Below are positions 34,346 to 52,098 of a stretch of DNA of 64,000 nucleotides, piece by piece. Position 1 is the first letter of the stretch. Every line of letters starts with the position of its first letter. The translations under genes were made by a program, and so were the position numbers. This DNA comes from Nymphaea colorata. Its lineage: Eukaryota > Streptophyta > Magnoliopsida > Nymphaeales > Nymphaeaceae. The notes beneath the pieces are model-generated. The model did not search any database, was not told the DNA's origin, and was given only the letters and a program-made list of their open reading frames with translations. The stretch lies in NCBI RefSeq assembly GCF_008831285.2, contig NC_045139.1, positions 35,375,706 to 35,439,705 on the forward strand, written 5' to 3'.

Positions 34346-35079
34346 AACTCTTTGTACTTCAAAGAAGGGCCCACCAACGCACATGCAATACCTTGCTGAA
34401 AAAGTAGACCGTATGCTCTGGGAGGATGATGGATTGAGTGGAAGCTTCAACTCTGCTTCTCCTTCTCACCCTTAATATAACTTAATATAATTTGAAAATT
34501 AGTAGAGTAATATAGCTAATTAACAGTTTTTGAACACTGCTCAGTTTCCCATTGTTGATATATTATTTGTTAAGCTAAGTTAAAACTGTGTGCCTTGCGG
34601 ATGATGGATTTCCTCTGGAGGAAGAAGCAGCCTGGGAATGAATAACTGATCATTAATTGAATCCGATATTACTACAACCAGATAATGTTTTCGTCTGTGT
34701 ATGAATGCCACTTTGACAATGACCTTACATTATGAATTGTTTTTTTAAAGGCCATTATATCATTGTATACATGACAGTGACGAATACAAATATTTGGTTT
34801 TGTGACCGATTTGCTATATATATATATATATATATTCAACAAATATATTGTGTGCCATTTCAGTGTGTTATTTATATGTGAGCCATTGTATTGTGTTTAT
34901 TTAAAAAAAACTGACATTGACGGTTCCTTTTTTTTGCATCAGCAAATACTAACTAGCGTTATTCCCTCGACACTCATTGACGAGAAATTGGTGTTGGTAA
35001 AGGCTTCTGACTTTGCGTAGTAATTGTCGCTAATGTCATTGATAGTGACGCTGAAGGTACGCATGTTAACAAATCGAAT

Positions 35080-35395
35080 TTGGATTTGGATAGGATATAT
35101 CTTTAATTATATCTATTTTTTTGGGTATTCACAGATTCCAATTTAGATTCAAATTTGAATAAAGAAAAGTCATCTGAATCCAAATTTGAAATTCGATTTT
35201 ACAATTTGAATTTGATCTGAATCCGATTTTTGTATTTATATTTGAATCCAAATTTTGAACCGAATATTTATGTATATCTAAATCTGATTGAATGACATTT
35301 ATTAAATCCAAATCCGATCCGATTTCTGAATCGCCAATTTTTTCGGATCGGTTCGGTCGGATATCCGAATCAAATTGGATATATTGACATCTCTA
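35080..35395. repeat. Dispersed 'GAATCTGAATCCGAT' repeat (copy 3)
   Basis: It contains AATCCAAATCCGATCCGATTT, GGATCGGTTCGG and ends TTGACATCTCTAG. This is the inverse of the TAGGGATGGATGTCAA start of copy 1 at 2531, so the two copies define opposite ends of the same family. Confidence 0.5.
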
Positions 35396-37108
35396 GTTAA
35401 AGGGCTTTACCGACGAAGTCTAAATCATGAATAAACATACTCTGGTGTTGAATAAATAATAGCCATTAACTCATTGCGACTATTCAAGGATTCGTCACTA
35501 TAGGGGAATTCATGTAATCATATTTTAATAATGAAAGTCGCATAAAAGATGTTTATAGTACGCAGATATAATTTGGTAGATCAATTTTTAGTTTGAATTC
35601 ATGTAACCATATTCATTTAAGAAAACTCGCATATGTTGATAATCAAATTTAGACTTGATATAAATTCGGTAAGGTTGGTGTCAATGCCGGATGGCACACC
35701 AAGTTCGACGCAGCCCTTCTGAGCCCCTTGGCGGAGCTTGCTTCGAACTCGATATGCTCTTCAATTGAATTTATATCAAAGATTGAAGCAGATTCATGAA
35801 ACACTTCCTGCTACTTTTATGAATGAATATACCTCAATTTTGAGAGTAGATCATGATCAGAATTTGTTATTCTTTTCATTGCCAAATATTATTGATCCTA
35901 TGATAAGATATGAAATTGGAAGACCAAAGACAACTGCCATTTTGCCGACTTTGGATTTGCATTAAAAATGAAAAGTTAGCTTTCATCTTCATTTATACGT
36001 CTACATTTCGCGATAGATGATGCCATCGATGGTTATGGATGGCATCACATGGGAAACTTAGATACGAACACGAGCATTTCTTTCATACTCTCCGAATTCA
36101 ACTTTTGGAGATTTTCAAATGATCGTATATTTTAAAATTATAATTGTGTTAAAATATTACAAATTCTTCTCTAAAATAAAAATAATTCAGATGTGCAGTA
36201 AGTAGAAAATAATTCGAGTCAAGCTTCATGAGGCGATCTTAACTCGGTAAACTGAGCCTGAGCTCAAGTTCGACTTGTTTAAGTTAGTATAGAATATTTG
36301 TGTCATGGGCTTGTGTGGTCAGTTGCCCACACAGTCTTACAAACTTTATTTTATTTTATATGCTAGTTTTGCCTAACCATTTACTTGATTATGCATTTGA
36401 GTCCCTTAATCATTTGCTTAATGAACCATTTTAGTACGCATTTGAAGGGCCGATTTTTTTTTTTATATAGAATGATATTCAATTTGCTTATACATATAGA
36501 ATGATATTCAATTTTATATAATATGGGGTAAGAGAATCACATAAAGTGAAACGCTTAGCTTTGTTCCGAGCCATAGTAAGCCCACCAGTTAAAATATGTT
36601 TTGAAAATAAATATGGGAAGGACGTTTCTTTGGCCGACGACGTGTTCTAAAACAAGCCACCAAAATACCGTTAAACTACGTAAGTTAGAATATCTCTTTC
36701 CCTTTATTCCAAACGTAATCCGTCCGCCACGTAGCCGCAAAACTGGGATAATCAGGGATATTGCGCGAGTGCAGAGTCCCAACATATCCTGCTTTTTTGG
36801 GTAAATGGGTAGTCCTAGGAAGCATTAGCACTTCCCTCCCAGAGGCAAAGCGGGATATTGCGCCACCGACGGCCCCTGCAACTATTTCCAACTTTATCCG
36901 GAAAAGTGGGTTAACGGAACCGCTGGCTCCAGGGGGCATAAAGCGTGTTTGTTTGATTCGGAAGCGACCATCCCTCTCTTTCCTAAGCTACTCCGACTTG
37001 TGCGAGTGGCGAGGAATATAGTTTTAGCGTAGGGTTGCTCTCTCTCTCTCTCTCTGTTTCTGTGAGTCTGTTGAGAGGGTTGTTGGGGGGAGGAAGGAGA
37101 AGAAGAAG
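35396..37108. other. Intergenic and upstream region of the UBC27-type gene
   Basis: A 75-codon frame at 35738-35965 (LKQIHETLPATFMNEY...) reads like protein but has no domain I recognise. The stretch near 36215-36280 has the AGCTCAAGTTCGAC wording of the GTGAACA elements. The last 100 bases before the UBC27-type ATG carry a CT tract (37038-37056), a likely transcription start area. Confidence 0.45.
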
Positions 37109-40559
<3,451 letters not shown>

Positions 40560-40899
40560 CGTCTAGTTTACATGTACAGGTGGTGGAAACTTCAAAAGGG
40601 TTGGGCAGCTGCTGCTGCCATCTACTTTAGTTAGCATTTCTGCTTTAGAACCTCGATATTGTAACTCAGACAATTGAACGGAAGGCTATTGTTGGAAATA
40701 TAATATATCTATCTGTTCATTTGGCTGATATATTGTTCCTTCTTTGCTGTTATCTCGTAGCTGATTGTTTGGACTTTAGACCTTGAGCAGCACCTTCCAC
40801 ATTTGCAAAGGCTCTGGCATTTGAAACGGACAAGAGAGGCCGACCTATCCATCAGCTACTTCGTCTGAAACAACTCTCTCTCTCTCTCTCTTTCTCTCT

Positions 40900-40936
<37 letters not shown>

Positions 40937-42409
40937 CCTGTCTTAACTTCATCAAAAGTACCTCTGCTCGGCAAGCATAAGAAGCCAACAGCATTTTTTA
41001 ATTTTAAAATGAGTTCCGAAGAAAACATAAACCAGGATCTTCTTGAAAGCAGCAAAAGATCACCTCCCCAGTTTACTTTTTTGAACCTCAGATTGTATGA
41101 TTGTATAATTTTGGCTTCCACGAGGCGCCAGAAGCCCTGGCTGAAACGCACGACGTATTGGCGCATGACTGGGTAAGATGGGATTCAGTATCAAGTTTTT
41201 TTTCCAATGTGGTTGTTTTGCCTAAGGCCGTAATCATCTGCCTGATGACCATAACGTCTGCTGGCGCCTTGAGCAATTTCCATTGACTTCTTCAAATCTA
41301 AAATCAAAACATTCTAACACTCGGCGTGCTTTCTTGTGGCAAGCGACGCCCATTTAGGGTGCAAACTAAACTTATGACGTCGCACGGGCTTCGAAGGCTG
41401 AAGGGCCGGCCGTGGCCGTCATTGTCTCCCTGGAGGCAAAAGCTTCAAAATCATACTCTGCTGATGAAATTGTTGAGAGTTAGAGCCTTAGAGGTGAGAA
41501 GGAAGCAGGGATGCAAAAAGGGTTCGGATATGCATACTAATATATGTTGAAATGAGACCATCACAAATCTTCTCTATTCATTCAAGATGAAGAGGCTGAT
41601 GCAAGGAAAACAATGGAAAGGTCAGCGATCAAAACCTTATATTCAATTAGCAAAGGAGACAAATGAGCTTTCTCATTTCTTACTAATCCGGTATCTTACA
41701 ATTTTACATACATCGCCACCTATACACCTCATTATTTTTAATATCGATTAACTACTGAACAGGATTAATAGCCCAGAGCTGCCAAAAGACCGAATCGGAT
41801 GGTACACAGGTTATTTACATGGGGATCTTGCTCCACCCTAGCCGTGCTTCACCCAGAGAAAACGTACACCAGCTGCTTTGCATGGTCCTGTCACTCTGCA
41901 CCAAAAACAGATTTCTTAATGGGAGATAACTATGGCCACAGAACCATGACAGTGTCAAAACCACAGAAGTTTCAAGAAGATTGCTAATCCCAAGTTAAGT
42001 ATTCAATAATAAGTGTTAAGTATTCAGCAAAAAGAAAGTATCTAGTAATTCAGAGAACATATATTTATATCACAAGCATTAGTCCAAACCTACATGCTAT
42101 TCAACATTTAGGTTTGACGGATATGTTTGAAACAGCATTCCCTGCATGAGGTTCCTAGATCACCATCTCATGGGCTGCCTCTAAATATGTAGTTCAGCTA
42201 GATTAGCACGTGTTTACATGTGCATGTGCCAATACACGCATGCTGTGGCACGTGTACAAAAGCAATCCAGTCGTAAGATGCATAATGCAGTTGATGATAT
42301 GCGAGTGACCAGAAAAGCAATGACCCAGTTCTCCAAAAAAAATTGTCTAGACATATACCATATAAATAAATGAAAAGAGAAAATGCAGAACTCATAGAAT
42401 CATGAAGAA
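40560..42409. other. Convergent 3' flanks of the UBC27-type and BAR-type genes
   Basis: The two genes converge here. It presumably holds the UBC27-type 3' UTR just after 40559, a TC/TG microsatellite (40873-40935), and on the minus strand a possible last exon or 3' UTR of the BAR-type gene. A minus-strand acceptor TTTTTGGTGCAG ends at 41896. No other gene was recognised. Confidence 0.5.
40873..40935. repeat. (TC)n-(TG)n compound microsatellite
   Basis: A CT run changes to a TG run at about 40903. It produces long artificial frames on both strands that are not genes. Confidence 0.9.
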
Positions 42410-45400
42410 TCAAGTTAGCAACCATAAGCATAGACGCAAATCTGAGAGATAATCCTGTGCACCTGTTGCTTTAGCAGTCACCTCCACGGTAGCAATTTTT
42501 GGTTGGCTGGTTGGAAATGCGAGTGGTGTCAAAGGAGGTGAAGAAACCTCCAAGCTCAGGTCCACAGGAGGAGGATCTAGGTAGTTGATCATTTCTGTTC
42601 TTTGACCACCTCTTGAAGGTATGGAGAAACTGCGGGCCATAGTGGCTGGAGGTCTTGGTAATGGAGACGCTGTAGCTGTTGTTCTCGCTGAATGTTTTTC
42701 TGCCAACGAACGCTGTTGACTTCTAGAAACCAAAGGGGCAGAATGGGCAACCAGACTTCCCTTGGATGAAACATCATTCTTGGCCATGCCACCTGGAGGT
42801 CTTGGAAGCTCGTGGAGTTCACTTATTTTTGGTGAAGACATAAGTGGAGGTGAAGAAGACGGTGAGACTTTGGAGGGAGGAGGCCGCTGAGACACAGGGA
42901 TCCGGGCAAACGCTCCAGATACTAGCACAGAGGGCTCTAGAGAGGCTGTAGAACCACCAGCAGATGGAATGGGTTTATTTGATAATGGCTTACCTGTCAA
43001 TGGACCAGAGAAGGCTTGTCTCTTGATCTTTTTATTATCAGAAAAATTTCTCCAGTCAGATGTATGCAGTGAAACCCCCTCTCCCAAATGCACAGAGGCT
43101 CGACCAGTGACATTATTGGTGTTGCTTTCTTTCAGTAAGGAATGTAATTGTGATAAATTTTGTGCTCCAGACGATTGGTCAGCTACATTATCTCCTGCCT
43201 GCTTTTTCGGTCCTAAGGGTAATGAATGGAATAGACTACATGCTTGCAGATCTACGTTAATCTGTCTTCCAGGAGGAGCTCTACTAGCAGACAAGGTACT
43301 TTTGGCATCACCAGGTGTTGGCAGCACATATGTGTTCAATTTCCTTGCTGCTGATGGCTTTACTTCCCTCAAGTCTTCAGTATCACTCTTCTTATCATGA
43401 TACGCCAGAATGGGTGCAGAATGGCAACCATCATTAGGAGAAGTAGATGCACAAGAATCCCTCTGAACCTTTCCTTGAATTCCCTGGAAAAAATTTGTAG
43501 TTACATGAGAAAAGAGAACAAACTTCAATAACCGGATCATATGCAGATGTATCAAATAGGAGTGTCAGAGAAATGGATAGGAAGGACATTAATCAACTTT
43601 AATCAGTTTGTGAATTTTAATTTTTAGGTGATTGGACAATTTATTGCTTCAGCTGACAGTTGCAAATCAGCCAAAAAGTATTTAAAAAACAATCATTTTC
43701 TAAAGAATTAAATAGAAAAAAATGTATAAAATACAAAATAAAGAATCTTAAAATATACTAAAAAATATTTAAAATTTCGAACACCACACTGTTGAATTGG
43801 CTACAGAAACAAAAGTGATTCAATTAGTATTGGCTGATTCAGGCTGTCTGAGATAACACTGCAGTAAGGTTCACAAAGGAAACGGGAAAAGGAACTAAAA
43901 TTTTAAAAGGTACTTTATAAACAATTAGCAGCAATGAGCAGCTAAGAACCAAATATTAACGTCAAGCAAGCTGATGCCAATTGGGCGAAAATGTTTCTCT
44001 GTCATGTGTAAGCATATGCATGTGCAAGTGAATGAGTCTGTGGGCACAGATACACCTAAATGCAGTGGACCCCAAACCAGGCAGGGTGTAGAACTTTCAA
44101 GCATGGAACTTTTTTTTTTTCTTTTGACGTTTTCTGGCTCATGCTGCATTTGGCAGAAAGCTAGCTATAACAGTCAAATGCCCAAGTTACCGATTCACAT
44201 TGATACCACCCATGTTTCATAAGAAGGCAGCTCGCCAAGCATTCTGTTGTGCTATATGTCACCAGATACTTATATGCTAACAAGCATAATGTCATCATAT
44301 AAATACTCCCACATCCATTTTAGAAATAAAAGAGGATAATAGCTTCCAGCCTTCCACCTGAGAGGGTTCAGTTGGCACAGTTGGAATAGAAGCATGATCC
44401 AGTCGATCATCTAACTGCATGACCAATGAATGGAAATTAGATGCTTGAAAGAAATTCATCAATCAGGGCACAACCAAAATCCACATTCCACATCATAACA
44501 TTGCTTTAAAATGCTAAGTAAAATCATAAGACAAACTGCAGGGATGGTCTTCAGTAGAAGTAGAACATTCATGTTGAAGTACTCAATTTATTAAAAAATT
44601 ATCCAACATTTAGGATCATATAAAGAAACTGTGATTCATAATAATCATCTTGGAGTGGTATCCATGCTCAAAGGCAGATTCATTTTTCTACTTAGAACCC
44701 ATGTTACCTTTTCCAGGTAAATTTCGAGGAACAAAACTGCATAGTACTACCAGCTTTCTGAATTGGAACTCAAAATAACTCACAAATTGAGCGTATGGGC
44801 ATTAACGAGTATAGGTTCATCTAGACAAGCTTCAACGAGCTGAACACTGTATATAAATATCATTTAGATGCACAAGAAGGTCTTGATTACTGAGGACACA
44901 GTTTCTGGACATGTGAGGTACTCAGGCAACCAGATCACTGAAGGATGCTAGCTAGGCATACCATTAAGAAGTTCTAAAGTGTTGGCCACTTGAATAAAGA
45001 TGTGGAACAAGATAAACTTCGTTCTTATAGGATCCACAACAAACTCTCCATTTTATCACAGGGTGTGGTTCTGCCTTCTGTGAAAGCCCAGGCCACAGTA
45101 TCTGATCAGTAATTTGCGAGCTTGGCTGTATGTTTAAGATCAATAACACATATGACGAGACAAAGGAACAATATTCACAAGTCACAATTTTAATTACAGG
45201 AAGACAACTTTTAGGTAACAAATCTGATCTCCATTGCTTGAGGAGACAATGCAATTGACCATCATGTTCTATTTTAGCTTGACCAAAAACTACCAACAAC
45301 TTCACCACCACGTAGCATGTGTGACTAATAAAAGGATGACATAATTTTTTTTAAAAAGAACTAAAAAGTGCCGGCTTACATCCATATGCCTCATTGTACT

Positions 45401-46299
45401 GATAGTTTTGGGTACATGATGTGGTTGTTCGAAATCAGAAAGTTCTCCATCATCATTGGCATCATAACTCTCATCATCACCATCTTCAGCATCATCATCC
45501 TCAAGTCCACTAAACTGATAATCAATCTGCTGTTGCTCTGTAACAACTTTGACATGGGGCTCAACTGACTCTAGAAACTTGAAACCTTTTTTGAAAAGGT
45601 TCATCTGCAACCACAAAAAAGAAGGCCCCATACTTCACTCAATTAGAAGTCAGAAAGATGCACAGTTACATGATTACACCTAACACTACCTGTGCAGCAT
45701 GATGCCGAACAGCCTGTGTCAAAAGACTCCTGGATTGACCTTGCTTCAATGATTTCAAGCGGAAAATAAACAAAGTTGCTTCATCTTCATATTCGTCTAG
45801 AGCAGCTTTCAACTTTTCAGGTGAAACGTTTTCTCTAGCATTTTTTGATCTTCCTTTTTCTGACTGAGAAGCCACCATATATTCATACGCATCTCTGTTT
45901 GTCACAGGTCCACATATAAGTATAGAACAGTTTATAGAAGCTCACAGATAAGAAAACAGCTAGCGCATTTCATACCTTTTATCATCACATTGCCGTTTCA
46001 TGTCCTGCAACAGATTTACAATCTTTTAAAGACATTACCAAAAGTAAAAGTGATAACTGATATCAGGTGACAGAAGCATTAAGAAGCTAAAGAAATGAAA
46101 AGAAATTGAAGAACCGTCCCATACCCTTGAGGTAGCACAATAAAAGTACATCAAATTAAGGATGAAGAAATTCAGCTATAATCTCACGATGGATCACAAA
46201 GAGGGATTGGTCTAATTGTTCCTACATGCAGAGTGAGGCCAGAAAGGCAACATTTGACACACAAGTGTTTTTGGTATGCATGTGCATGTGTGTGTGTGT

Positions 46300-46341
<42 letters not shown>

Positions 46342-49300
46342 AGCCGGCAATCTTCAGATTAAGAAACAAAATATGCATAAACAGGAAAGTGGGGCACACA
46401 ACATAGATGTGGAGCTACATGCTTACCTAGAGGAACCATTTTAGATGAAATATCAGTTATTGAAGAACAAGCCAGAAACTAGAGAGCATGAGAACCAACC
46501 TCTAGTATTTGAAGTTCATTGAGAAGAGAGTCAGATGGACTCGTAATTGTCTTGGAAATATGTGACCTCTGTAATAACAAAGTAATGACGTTACAGTATG
46601 CACACCATAGTTACTGTAATCCAAGTAGAAAGCAAGGCAATAACCCTCAGACCACTCACATAGCTATCAACAAACTTCTGGATCTGATATTGTGCTTTCC
46701 CAAGCATTAACAAGACCCTGCCTGCAAACAAAGGTTGCAACTTAATGTGTTCATGCTCAACCAGACTATGATGGTTGCACAAAGAGAGGAGAAAAGTGTC
46801 AAGGGCCATTACAAGAACAATAATAAGAACCTTTACATGTAACCATTATAACAAATATTATTCTCAGGTTTTTTCCGGCAAAGTTTCCATCAGGTATTAA
46901 ACAGGAAGTTTGCTTTTGTTAGGAAAATCTCAGAAATTCAAGGAACAAAAAATATAAAAAAATGCAAAATTTGAATTTTGTATGCATTTTCTTACAAAAG
47001 CATTGATCAAATACAAAATGGTTACTAAAATATTAAAACAAACATCAAAAAAATCAAAATGTATTAAAAAGACTGTTTCCTGAAAAAATGGGAAAAATAC
47101 AAAAAAAAAAAACCAAAGAGGACACGATACTTTTAATTGATTCACCAAATCAATGGGACCTTGAAAGGTTTTTCACGTGTTAGTTGTAGGAAGTTCCATC
47201 GATCAGGGAAGGTTTTTGGTGACAACAGCTGGAGATATTGGTAACTTTTTCAAATATCACAAACATATCCCATTTTGTCATTTCCTTTTGTTTTCCCATT
47301 TTTTGAAAAAACCAGTGATATTTGTGGTGTATGTAACTAAGTCTAGCCAAATGTCCAGGAAGTTAGATCAAGAGGTTCAGACAGCTGTGACGATATCAAA
47401 AGCCTACGAAAATGAAACCAGATTCTCATTGAATTTTGGGTCATCAACGGGATGAGAAAATTCCCAGCATATTTCAACAGTTTGCACATGATACAGAAAC
47501 TTTTTTCCCAAATTTATGAACAGATCCTGGAATTTCTTTTGAAGCCCTTGAAGTTTTCCACACTGTCCCCTTTTTATTTCCTACTGCTTCACCTTATCTC
47601 AAGCTACCAAGTTTTTCAGAAGAGGTGAAAAAGAAGCTACTAAGATCCAATTGATAATCTATTTTAAGAACTTCCCAATATGACAGCACTCTCATAACAA
47701 GAACCTTAAAGGAAACCAGTTTATTACTTGACAGGTCTTCCAAGAAACCAGATTCTCACATGAGAGTGCGAAAGGGCACCCAGTGATGACACAACATGAT
47801 TAAGGGAATGTTCCTCTCAATCAATATGCAGAGAGTTAAAAAATGCTACAAGCACTCCTCTCAGTTTTACGAAAGATTTATGTTGTCATCATCACGTAAA
47901 TATTTTGCAGCCAATTTTTAGATTTTCTTTTTAGCTTCCAGAATCCAAAATATGTAGTAGATGCTGCATTAGCCAGAGCCTGACACCCTAACTTTTAGGC
48001 ATTTCTGACACTTATGGAACAAAGAATGGATTTAACTGTGACAGTTCTACAATGGGTTCCACATATTTTTCTACTTGTTCAAAAACCATACGCTTTCCTT
48101 GTGCACTCATTCTCATTCAATTAGAAAGGTTTGATTTTTATTTTCTGCTTGAGAAGACGAGGGCTTATTAAGGACAATGAAGGATATTGTTTTAACCAAG
48201 ACTCACCACAGTCAATGCTACAAATGAGAGCAACATTTTTCTTATTTCGGACAACAGTTCAAATTATGCAATAATATTCAGGGTTTTTTCTTCAGGGCCA
48301 GTTTGATGGCTGGAAATATGGAAACGGAAAAAAATTCCCAGAAATAAATTTCTGGAATTGGTGAATGGGAAATAAAATTCCATATTTCCAAAACCACCTT
48401 CTGTTTGTTAACTTGGATTTATTTTTCTAGAAAAAAAATTTCTTCGTTTGGTGGAAATGGTGAGGAAGAAGGGAAGGAAGGAGGAGGAAGAAGGGAGCGA
48501 GGGAGAAAGAAGGAGGAAGAACGGAAGGGAAGGGAGGAGGAGGAAGAAGGGAGCGAGGGAGGAAGAACGGAAGGGAAGGGAGGAGGAGGAAGAAGGAGGA
48601 GGAGGAAGAAGGGAAGGGAAGGGAGGGAGGAGGAGGAAGGGAAGGAGGGAGGAAGAAGGAGGAAGAAGGGAAGGGAAGGGAGGAGGAGGAAGAAAGAGGA
48701 GGAGGAAGAAGGGAAGGGAAGGGAGGGAGGAGGAGGAAGGAGGAAGAAACACCCACGGTAAGCCCTTCTTCTTCCTCCTCCTTCCTTCTCTTCTTCCTCC
48801 TTCTTCCTCTTCCCTCCCTTCTTCATCCGCCCTCTTTCCCTTCTTCCTCCTCCCTCCCTTCTTCCTCCTCCCTCCTTCCCTTCTTCCTCCCTCACTCCCT
48901 TCTTCCTCCTCCCTCCTTCCCTTCTTCCTCCGTGTCCCTTCTTCCTCGTAATGGTAAAAAAAAAAATTTCCTGAAAAATTTTTCCACCCCTCTGGCTGGA
49001 AAAATATTTCCGAAAATATTTTTCCGTTTCCAAAAAAAAAAAAAAAATTCCTGCGTTTGATGGAGGAGGAAAAATTTTAAAATTTTGAATTTTATCTCCT
49101 CCGCTACAGTTCTTTTCCAGGCCATCAAACTGGAAGGAATAAAAAATATGCTTTTGGAAAGTATTTTTATTTCAAGGTAAAAAATGGAAACATGTAAAGA
49201 AAGTGAAATACCATACAACCATCAAGAAGCTATTTGTACTGCCTTTTTTTGTGGGTGGGGTAACTTCCAGGATAGATTCTTAAAAGATGAGGAAAATCAT

Positions 49301-52041
49301 AGCAACAAATAGCATGTCACAAATACTTCTTAGCAACCGCTAGTAAAATAACAGCTTCTGCAACTTCTATACTTCAGTATTTGATCGGAATCTACATGCA
49401 TCACTAATCAATGTTTTGAACATAAGGTGCCCCTGTATGCTTACCAGTATCCTCATCATCATTTAAAGCAGTCTTCTCTAGGAGACAGGAACCCAACTCC
49501 CTCAATGACAATGAAAATTCTGCAAGGCAAGCTCAACAATTCAGAAAGGCCCATATGGAACTAATATCGACACAAATTTCTATTCAAGCTTATTCTTACA
49601 AGCTGATGAAAAATTATGGCTGTTGAATCCATTTTAATAAACAAGAGTAAATATTTGGATACATGTATTTAAATGTGCAATGCATCATAATATATTTACG
49701 AAGCTTAAAACGGTAAGTAATGTTTCAGAAATTTCAACAAAAACAATCAGAGATGGCCTTCCTGCAGAATTGAAGAACACTTGAACAGCCATAACTTTAG
49801 AGGACTTATTGGAGGTAAATTGTAAGTTGTAACCCAAAGAGATGAGGAATGATTAACCACATTTTAACGTGTTGGACAATGGCTGTACCATATGCAGCAT
49901 TTGCAGTGGCAGCAGCTGCAGCAAATAAGCTGTCGTAACAGTTTCTCATGTCTTGCATGTCCTACAAAAGCATAAAGATGTTTAGTTCCAAGAAAAAGAT
50001 TATGATGTCCTAAAACAGTAGATGACATTCATGCACCATTTAGCCATAGGAAGGAAACTTTTAAACAACAAGATTGAGTTTATAGTATATAAATTACCAT
50101 TTTCATGTGTACGGGCCTGTCAGAGTAAATGTTTATCCAAATATTTTGCAAAACAATTGAACAGAATGTGCTCTTCCACATTAATCTAACTAACTAGTAG
50201 GCATTGTTCAAAGTCATACAATGTAATAACCATTCAATGGATGCTGTTGGTTATGAGTTTTTTCATGTACAGGCTTGGAAAATTGATTGACATGCATTTT
50301 AATGAAACAAAATGAGCCACCATTCCATATGCTGCTGTATATGTGTTAGCAGCAAAGGAGTTCAGTGCACTCAAGAACCTTGCCCAAACCATTAAAATAT
50401 GCACCGTTCAGACTGTATAAACCATAGTTATCAAGAAACCTAGTTCTATTAAAAGTCACTTCCTTATATTTGATTTCCTTGTTTAACATGCTCATCTGAA
50501 TTCCACAGTCTACCCCCATTACTATTTTTTCAAAATATTTCCTGCTTCACATATTGTTTCCTCTATCCTTTTCATTTACTGGTATCTATGGTATAAGTAC
50601 ACAAATGCATACTATTACATGAACAAATATATTGGAGACACATCATTAACTGTATATCTTCATACACCTATTTAGCTGCCACACCCACGTCAACAAAAAG
50701 TACCTGTGGGTATCGGTGCAGATGTTGCTTGGGTGTGACAAAGCATGCAACATGGTCACAAATATCGTTCTCAGAGTTTTAATGGCAAGATTTTTCTCAG
50801 GTATTCTTTGGCGATGTTGCTTTTCTCAGAAAAATCATGTGAAAATGAAAAATAAAAAATCTAAGGATAAAATAAAAATAAAATAAATGAGAAACTAATA
50901 AAAAAAACGTTAAATAACTACATAAAATTATAAAAACAACGTTTTAATGATGATAAATAACTTCATTTAAGTTTAAATTTGAATTCATGATGATATTGAT
51001 GTAAAAAACGAAAAAATGGGAAAAAGGCAGGATAAAAACACAATAAATATGTTTTCCACATTTTTTTCAAAAAAATGTGTTTTTTTTCAGGATTTTTTCA
51101 TTTTTCTCGTTAATATCATGATATTATCGAAAATACCAGATATCTATGACAATGGCATGCAAGGAGGAGGAGGACCTGGTGGCAGGAGGAGGACGAGCCA
51201 GAGTAGGAGACAAGCAGCTGCAGCAGGCCTGAACTGGGGGTGAAGGGAGAGAAAGATAATAAGGATTTTACATTTTTTGTTTTTAGATCTTTTAATCTTC
51301 TTTTTTGTTACAATTTCCAAAAAGAGTTTGTTTTTACAAGTTAAAAGGATTTTTTGTTTATCTTTTCATACAAGCTTATTTATATATACCTACCTTGCCA
51401 CACCTGCATCTAAAGCCTGTGTCTGTATGACATAGGTCATGAGTACTCAAAGGGTTTGTCAATTATTAGATAGTCTAAAGTAATGACAGAAAGGTTGCTT
51501 TAATGACTTAGTCAGTCTTCTAGGACATGCATTGCCTCTTTGCTTACAGCAATGATAACCTTCCATTGGGTCTTGGAGATACTCAGTGACACTAGGACAA
51601 CCAACCAATAGTTTCTCTCTACACAAATTTGCCTCAGAAACAACAGTCTCCATTACAAGTCAATGTGCTTATCAGATAAACTTCCCTCATCAGAACAGGA
51701 CGGAGAGTAGTACAACAAAAGATGCCACAGTATTTTACAAATTGTTTTTGTTGATTGTCATTGGAGTTCAGTCTAATTGAGCAACTCTACCATTGAAAGT
51801 AGGAAAATGTACAGTTTGGCAAGCAAGCTTGTGGCCACCCAAGATATGGATTGTCCTACTTGTAGGTTTAGAAGTCCTGCCATTACTTCTCCACAGTAGT
51901 ATGTTGTGTCAACAAGAGATCCATCCCCGCCAGATAGAGATTCAGATTGAAGACCTTCAAGTTGAAGAAGGCGAAAAGTTCAATATTTGGAGTGCCCTTT
52001 TGTTGGCATAATCTGGAAAGGGTTTTGTCTAACCTCAGCTT

Positions 52042-52098
<57 letters not shown>

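Noticed and set aside
40852-41176. Frames containing Thr-His or Val-Cys repeats
   Set aside because: They are translations of the TG/TC microsatellite at 40873-40935.
42969-43400. 143-codon plus-strand frame opposite BAR exon 10
   Set aside because: The minus strand encodes the conserved Pro/Ser-rich tail, so the plus frame is an antisense shadow.
48405-49033. Overlapping frames of 108-204 codons on both strands
   Set aside because: All are products of the GGA/TCC repeat arms (runs of Gly/Glu/Arg/Lys or Ser/Pro/Leu). No domain, and many frames are open at once.
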